This document shows positions 57,576 through 64,000 of a stretch of 64,000 nt of DNA, in pieces (position 1 is the stretch's first letter; each line of letters begins with the position of its first letter). The position numbers and the translations under genes were made by a program. Below the pieces are notes generated by a model. The model saw only the letters and a program-made list of their open reading frames with translations, made no database searches and was not told the DNA's origin. This DNA is from Petaurus breviceps papuanus (lineage: Eukaryota; Chordata; Mammalia; Diprotodontia; Petauridae). Location: positions 62,873,445 to 62,937,444 of the forward strand of contig JAMXIF010000015.1 in the NCBI GenBank assembly GCA_028583685.1, read 5' to 3'.

Positions 57576-59425
57576 TAATATAACTATCAGTAAAAGGATC
57601 ATTATTGACAAGAATGCTTCTGAAAGGCAGGTGTGGGCCCATACTATGCATGCAAAATGAAAAGACTGGGGGACAATATATTGTCTACTTGAAAATTGTA
57701 TTTTATAAGATTCATTTATAAACCTAAATGTTCTCTTGCATTTTTCTTATAATAAATCATGCTCTTCTCCCCTTTCATATTCCACCTAAGACTGTTAGGA
57801 GAAAGAATAACGATTTAGTGTTCTGTCCGCTGACTAATTATTTTCCACCATTATGAAGGACAACAGCTGCAATTTATGTGATTCCCTCTTTTGAATTTCA
57901 TAAATCATCCCACACTCAAGTTTCAGGTGCAGGGGGAGCAGAGTTTGTATTGCATATGAACAGATGACATTTGGGGGGAAGAGAGAAATGCTGACTCTCT
58001 GTTTCCATGGTTGCAGCTTTTAAAGACTGATGTAGGAACTGAATATGTTTCTAAGATTTGAAATTCAAAAGAAGTACACAAATTTTTCCTCCCCCAGGTC
58101 CCTTCTCCCAGAAAGTCATCAGATGGAACCTCTCTGGGTAAATTACTCCTTGGCAATGTTAACCACTTTAGTAGGATGGCTTGTAGCCCCCTAGCATACC
58201 ATTGTGCCTGTGCAATAGCAGGGATTTACTGAGGTGTTCTCCATAAAACTGAAATAGTAAATCTTTTCATGTAACATGTGTTAGATATAAGGTAGGTACC
58301 ATGTTGAAATGATTTCATATCAAATAATAGTAAATATATATCATTCTCTTCATTTTTGTTACGTCTTTTCCCATAGGAATCTCATAATTAATCTTGCATA
58401 TGCAGTCTAAAAAATTTTCTTCTATCATTTATATATATATATATTTACACATATGTGCATATCCACATATCATTATTATGCATGATCAGGATAACATGAA
58501 TGACCTTAGTGTTTCCATATCATATTAACATTGCTATGAATTGCTACTTTCTACAGAAATGATGACTGACTTGATTTTCATAAGATGGCTTGGGACTACC
58601 ATAAATCCATCTATTCATGGCCCAGTCGTCTGCCTTGGTGATTCTGAGAAGTTAGTTGGACAGAACACTTTGGTCTCAGCTCTAGTTGAACACCCCCAAG
58701 AAAGGAGGTCACACCCAAGTCAGCCCCCAAGTCCAGAGGAGCCATCAACTATAGTTCATTTTGTAAAATAACTAGCAGGCAAGCTTCTAACCAAATAAAT
58801 AAACCATCACTGTTGTCAACTATTGTTGTATAAATTTTTACTCACCTTGGAGAGCTAGAAAACACTTTTTGCTGACTGATATTTTAGGTTACTTTCCTTG
58901 ACTTTTCATGAATTTGTTTCTAGAAACCCATGGGTTCAGCTCTATTGATAAATCATATTCAATCTTACTATATTATGAAGGTTGCTGGGCTATTTGTACT
59001 CTAGTTTATACCTTTAGATGTCCCTGTTTCTCTAATTACAAAATGAAAACAGACAAAAAAAATTTTCCTATTCTATATTTTTATCTGTACTTACTGTTTA
59101 AAGCATATATTCATGATGCTCAGTAGGCTTGGCTCACATAAGTATATGATACAGATACAGAATCTACTCCTAGACATGACAAGGTGTACATTTATATAGA
59201 AAGGGGGCATGTTATATTGTTTAATTTAGCATCCATCTAATTTCTGAAGCTTAGACATCTAAGGACAATTTTTTCCCCATAATAACAGATGTCCAATACC
59301 TCTCACAAAGGTCCAACAAGACTCTTTCAAAAGTCCCACTGGATACTCATGGTCAATTTAGTTACAGCAGGCATGACATTTACTGCTTAGGAGACTCAAT
59401 TACGTGTATTGCTCTATATCAGAAA
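57576..59425. other. Repeat-poor stretch, no gene recognised
   Basis: Only a short (AT)n at 58428-58445 was recognised. Open frames of 72-77 codons show no familiar motif. Confidence 0.4.
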
Positions 59426-59429
59426 CCAT

Positions 59430-59600
59430 CACATCAGTATTTGTTAGGCCTAAATTTAAATCCCACCCATATCTATGTGACTTTGGGCAAGTCACGATAT
59501 TTCCAGGCCTTGGTTTTCTCATGTATAAAATTAGGGTACTGGCCATCTTATTTAGATGATATCTAAATTCCCTTCAAGTTTGATGTCTACGATTGTAGGT
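59430..59600 (+). repeat. MIR/THER-type SINE with L3-like tail
   Basis: 'atgtgactttgggcaagtca', 'ccttggttttctcatgtat' and 'ttcaagtttgatgtctacga' mark core and tail. Confidence 0.7.
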
Positions 59601-59814
59601 AGGTATAGGCAGGTTATAGTGGATAAATCATATTTCAACTACCCTATTGCTTCAAAATAGAGTTAAGTGCAATGTGACAGGAAAAAAGTAACCTATCTTA
59701 GGCTTTGTTAATGGAATAGTTCACAGAATAAAGGATGGCATAGTTCTATTGTGCTCTGCCTTGATCAAGCAGGGTATAACTAGGTTATTATTTTAATTTC
59801 TGGGGGAGGAGGAA

Positions 59815-60250
59815 CACTGACAAGTTAGAAGACAACGAGGGCATGACCTGAATGTTGAGGCCACTGAAGGAATGATGCAAGTAACTGGGAATGTTTAGCC
59901 CAGAGGTAACACAAAAATACTTATGGAAGATATGACAACTGCTTTCAAAAATTTGCAATCTTGACGGGTGGAAGGGGGTTATTAAATTTGCTCCCATTGG
60001 CCCTGGAGGACAGTACTAGAATTAAAGGGAAGAAGACATAGGGAAATGGATTTTTCTTCAGTTAAAGAAAAAAAATCTTAAAAATTGAAGCTACCCAAAA
60101 CTTGAATGTGATGCCTAAGGAGGCTGCAAGGTCTCTGTCACTAGCAATCCTTCAGTAAAGGCTTGTTCAGGGAAGCTATAGGGCAGCCTCAAGATTCAAG
60201 TAAAAGTTGGAATAGACATCTGTGACTCTGTTACTTGTAATGGAATAAGA
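59815..60250 (+). mobile_element. L3/CR1 LINE 3' region
   Basis: The order follows the CR1-group 3' end: 'gacaactgctttcaaaaatt', 'tggccctggaggacagtact', 'gaagctacccaaaacttg', 'taaggaggctgcaaggtctc' and 'ccttcagtaaaggcttgttc'. Broken and 5'-truncated. Confidence 0.65.
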
Positions 60251-60254
60251 GAAG

Positions 60255-60700
60255 ACAATAGAAATTTCCAGTTTTGTGGTAGACCTAGAGTCAGGAAAGA
60301 TTTCAGACTTTTATTTATTTATTCATTCATTTATCTATTTATTTATTTATTTATTTTCTTTTAAAGCAATCCGGGTTAAGTAACTTGCTCAAGGTTACAC
60401 AGCCAGTTATTTCTGGGTGTGGCACTAAGTATCAGAGCCCAGATTCAATTCCCAGGTGGTTCCAACACTGGAGCCGGTGCTCTTACTCGCTGAGCCACCT
60501 GGCCGCCCCACTTCAGACATTTATTATCTGTATGACTCTAAGCAAGTCACTTGCCTGCAGCATGCTTTATTTTTTTTTTCAATTTATCAAATGGGGATAA
60601 TAATTAAATCAACTTCTCAGGGTTGCTATGAGGAAAAACATAAATTAATATTTGTATAGTGAGGCTGTTCTCTGCATGTAGCATGAAAAGTGTTGTTTGT
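60255..60700 (+). repeat. MIR SINE split by a reverse tRNA-SINE
   Basis: The left part reads 'tggtagacctagagtcagga'. The right part, from about 60511, reads 'gactctaagcaagtcacttg' and 'atcaaatggggataataatt'. The tRNA-SINE lies at 60315-60510 in reverse, with its head 'gagccacctggccgcccca' and an (AAAT)n-type tail at 60315-60357. Its target duplications are 'ttcagacttttat' (60302-60314) and 'ttcagacatttat' (60512-60524). Confidence 0.85.
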
Positions 60701-61959
60701 GGAATGCTTGCTATTATCATTCACGTTTTACACAACAATACGATATAACAAGAGGCCAGGTAGGGGACAATAGGTGGTGTTTACAAATTCTTCAGTACTA
60801 ACATTCCTTCATAAGAAGGATTATTTTTTTTTATTAACGTGTATTTTATCTTTAAAAAAGGAATAATAAGATCTGGGCATCTTTTTCACAGGGTTGTGAA
60901 GATAATGAAGGAAAAACCTTTATAAACTTTCAAATAACATGATCTTCTTCACAGATAAGGACAATGGATCTCTATGAACTTAAGGAGCTTGATTATGAAC
61001 AATCATCTGTTATTAGGCAGGATTTGAACACTGGGTCTCCTAAATTATTAAGTCTCCTAAATGGCTTATTCATTGTATCAATCTTGCCTATACATGGTGA
61101 ATGAATTATACTGTACATAGTAACTTACCGTTTTTCTATGTTATATGAGAGGGAAAGTATTTGCTCTCATTGGTTATTCTAAATATTTGAGGGACTAGAA
61201 TGATGGGGAGTGAATGTAACATTGGACAAACAGTGAGATTTCTCCATTACTGAATATTTTTTTCTTTTAGTTGCTGTGCTAGGTCAAAGATTATAAATAA
61301 TTGGACTAAAATATAATAGACAGGCAAACAATGAAATAGAAAAACAGAACAAGATAAAAGTGTTGAGGTTCCTTTCTGAAAAAAGACAAGGAATCATTCT
61401 ATGTATGTGTGTAAAGAGTTTCAAAAAGTAAAGGAAATTGTTGGCAGACGCTTTATTGACTGTTAAGATTGGCCTTGCTTGAGGACTGCTTACATTTACT
61501 CAGAAAAGATACAATTTTAAATAATTTGTCTCTAAGGCAGGGACATGTGGTATGTGAAAATCTAGCAGATCCAAGTAATGCCTGCTGACATGAGGAGGTT
61601 CTTTGAATAGTTATCATTGCTCCCAACTCTACAGATCTCAATCAGGGCTATTCTCATCTCATTGAGGAGCTAGTTGGTTTGGCAACAAGTAGAAGAGAAT
61701 ACACTATTGAAATAGTAAATTCCAAATACACCTTCCACGCCCCCCAACCCCCCCGCCACACACACAGACACACATAGACACAATTTTTGAAGACTTGTAC
61801 CAGATCTAGGAAATGGAAATCCTATTGCATTGAAAATGAAAGGTCTGTTTCCTCTAAGTCAGAGAAAAAAAAAGAGAAAGTTTTACAAGAACTCCTGACA
61901 TGACCTCATAACAACAACCGGAAAGTGTCTCAGCTCTGTGTGTGGATAGAACACAGAAT
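60701..61959. other. Mostly unclassified stretch
   Basis: Possible MIR remnants lie near 60880-60935 and 60950-61085. A C-rich run with CA repeats lies at 61738-61775. No exon recognised. Confidence 0.4.
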
Positions 61960-62195
61960 GATAGCAGCTAGTGTTTATGTAACACTTTAAAATTTGCTAG
62001 GTACTTTTTAAGTATTATCTCAGCTATCCTCATAGCAACGTTGGGAGCAAGGTACTTTTATTATCCCCATTTTATAGACAAGGAGACTAAGTCAGAGTGG
62101 TTAAGTGACTTGCCCAAGGTTACATAGCTAGTAAATAATCTGAGGCAGGATTTGAACTCAGAATTTTCTGAGCCTAAGATTCTGCTCTTTGTTTT
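61960..62195 (-). repeat. MIR SINE, nearly full length, reverse
   Basis: 'attatccccattttatagac', 'aagtgacttgcccaaggtta' and 'gaggcaggatttgaactcag' are the reverse of the MIR body. Confidence 0.85.
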
Positions 62196-63443
62196 GTTAT
62201 TTATAAAAACGGACTTGGGCAAACCAAGTATAATCTAAAGCCTCTCCCCAAAGCAGCAAGTCTCTTTTGCATTAAATTTGCAGCTGCTAAAAATATAAAA
62301 GATTTATTGATAAATGTCATTTCAGAGATAACTATTCAACAATTGCTCTGATTTTTCATTCAAGCAAGGCATAAAACAAGGAGATCCTCAAAGATATTCC
62401 TCACTATTACAGAGGATAGTTCTTATGCATAGTTCATGTGAAAGTAGAATTACCTGTTGGCTAGGGTCTCCAGATATTCCTGTTTGCACAGCTGTATTTC
62501 TCAAACTCTCAAATAATATAGAGATTCCTCTATGGTTACTCAAAAGAGATTGCCTAACAATCCATAAGGGAAAAACTAAATTCATGAAAAATGTTTAATG
62601 TCCATACTATGACATTTATATTGAGTGACTTTGTTAGTAAACAGGTCTAGTACCAGCTTCACAAAATGATAATGAATTGGTCACATAATCAATAATTCTT
62701 CAGTCAACTAACATTATTAAATATGTATTATGTGCCACACACAGTGCTAAGTGCTGAATAGGAGGAAGACAATGGGTTGTATTCTGGGAAATTTCTCATG
62801 GCTTTTCATGACCCAAAATTGCAGCTTGGCATAAAAGCCCAACTGAAAACACACATCTCTAAAAATTCAAAACTAGTGGGAACAATTGGATTTTAGCATA
62901 TTTCTGGTGAACAAGGAACATCATAAGGAAATGTATTGAATTTGTTAAAGAAAATAATGAATTGAAAAGGAAGTGGGATGATCCTATAGAAAGCACAGGG
63001 AAGGGTATTTGTTGGATATCCAAAATATTATACTCATAGCCATTAATCATGAAAAGATCTGGAGGCAGTTCTCTAACATGTTAGGAGGGTCCTAACCAAG
63101 GCAAAAGTCACAGGGGAGGTGAAGGAATGAATGAATGGGTTGCAATCTTCATAAATAGATTTCACATGACCAGAGATTAATTGAATTACTGAAGTATTAA
63201 ATTATACAGCTTCTAATGTACCATTTTCTTTATATTATGGACTTAATGAATATTTGCAGAATTTAATTGTTGACTTTGGGATGAATAAGGAAGGAGTCAG
63301 AGGTGAGCTGTACTAAAAGACAGGTACATGATACTGTTAACAATGTAATCACCATGTACTAAGTTGATTGTATTTCATTTTCCCATGAACTAAAGCATGT
63401 CCACGGTAGTGATGTCCTTGGGATTTTTTTCTCTTTGACTATG
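62196..63443. other. Mostly unclassified stretch with an L2 relic
   Basis: A reverse L2 end lies at about 62690-62790 ('tatgtgccacacacagtgct'). Nothing else was recognised. Confidence 0.5.
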
Positions 63444-64000
63444 TGTGATAGTAATGACATTTAAAGATTCCCCTGTATTGACTTGGTTTTTCAAATTGAT
63501 TGTGTTAAAACCCAGAGCTTGTTAATCCCACCTGTGGGATGGACTTGTTGATGTGAAAAGAAAGTCCTGAACTGGGAGGAGCTGGTGATGTAGATTTGGA
63601 GAGACACAAGAGAGAGGCAGAAGAACTTTTTGGAAGCAGCACCTCATGGAGGCAGAGAGAGAGACTGAGAGGATTGCAGAGGGCCACTTTGAATCGTCCT
63701 GGACCTGCCCCCTGAGCTTCCAAGGACTGAGGAGACATGGCTGTTTTGCTGGTACTTTGTCTGTCTGTTTTGATGTTGTTTTGCCAGATTTGTCCACTGG
63801 TGAAAGACAGTCCTGTCATTGAAGAAGTCCTGGAACCTGGCTGTTGGCTAAGAGATCCTGAGACTGTCTTGCAGACAGAGAGTGAATACTGTCCACTGGT
63901 GAAGGACAGTGCTGTTGTTGCAGGGGTCTGGAGACTGTCCTGCAGACAGAGTGAATACTGTCCACTGGTGAAGGACAGTGCTGTTGTTGCAGGGGTCTGG
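63444..64000 (+). mobile_element. LTR (E), same subfamily as LTR A, cut by the window end
   Basis: It begins TGTGATAGTAATG and follows LTR A in sense orientation with about 5% difference over the first 83 bp. It contains the same tandem repeats of 69 bp from about 63880. The window ends inside it, so whether it is a solo LTR or the 5' LTR of a longer element is unknown. The open frame seen in LTR A starts here at 63737 and is open to the window edge (88 codons). Confidence 0.85.

Overview
The window looks like marsupial nuclear DNA. It is AT-rich and poor in CpG, and it is packed with retroelements of marsupial type: tRNA-headed SINEs with the 'ggcagctaggtggcacagtg' style of head, MIR/THER-type SINEs, L2 and L3/CR1 relics, many L1 copies whose ORF1 carries the RRDNL(K/R)IIGL signature, and LTRs flanked by 5-bp target duplications. 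A second tRNA-SINE group, ending 'taaccttgagcaagttacttaaccccaattgctt', suggests an Australian lineage, but I cannot fix the species. A run of 10 N at 44320-44329 shows a draft assembly. I found no host protein-coding exon, no tRNA or rRNA gene and no CRISPR array.

Layout. 1-5790: non-repetitive DNA with scattered MIR, L2 and L3 relics, a (TATC)n block and an L1 3' end. 5792-8880: an L1 derivative with ORF1 but no ORF2, bounded by target duplications. 9.5-11.0 kb: two SINEs, an L2 end split by one of them, and an old L1 end. 11585-13104: a dimeric SINE carrying a 1.18-kb LTR. 13.3-24.2 kb: one L1 (+) split by a 7-kb L1 (-) and also holding an LTR. 24.2-30.5 kb: L1, L2, CR1-like and SINE pieces and an L1 5' half split by an LTR. 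31.8-34.2 kb: a second dimeric SINE, a solo LTR, an RTE-tailed SINE and an interstitial telomeric array inside a hAT-like element. 34.45-36.5 kb: a long L2. 37.3-40.4 kb: a second ORF1-only L1 derivative. 41-44.3 kb and 57.6-59.4 kb: long stretches with few repeats. 47.4-55.2 kb: a nearly full-length L1 inserted in a MIR and itself carrying two SINEs and an LTR. 63444 to the end: the start of an LTR related to the one at 11860.

The elements form a clear stratigraphy: MIR, L2 and L3 at the bottom, then L1s, then tRNA-SINEs, then LTRs inserted into the L1s and SINEs. The points most worth a second look are: (1) two SINE dimers, each flanked by one pair of target duplications, so the dimer seems to move as a unit; (2) two ORF1-only L1 derivatives of the same plan; (3) a short N-terminal motif like a PCNA-binding box that recurs in five ORF1 copies; (4) a shared open frame with a signal-peptide-like start and 23-codon repeats inside two copies of an LTR; (5) a patterned TTAGGG array inside a DNA transposon.

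All family names rest on recognition by eye. Boundaries are exact only where target duplications are quoted; elsewhere they may be off by tens of bases.
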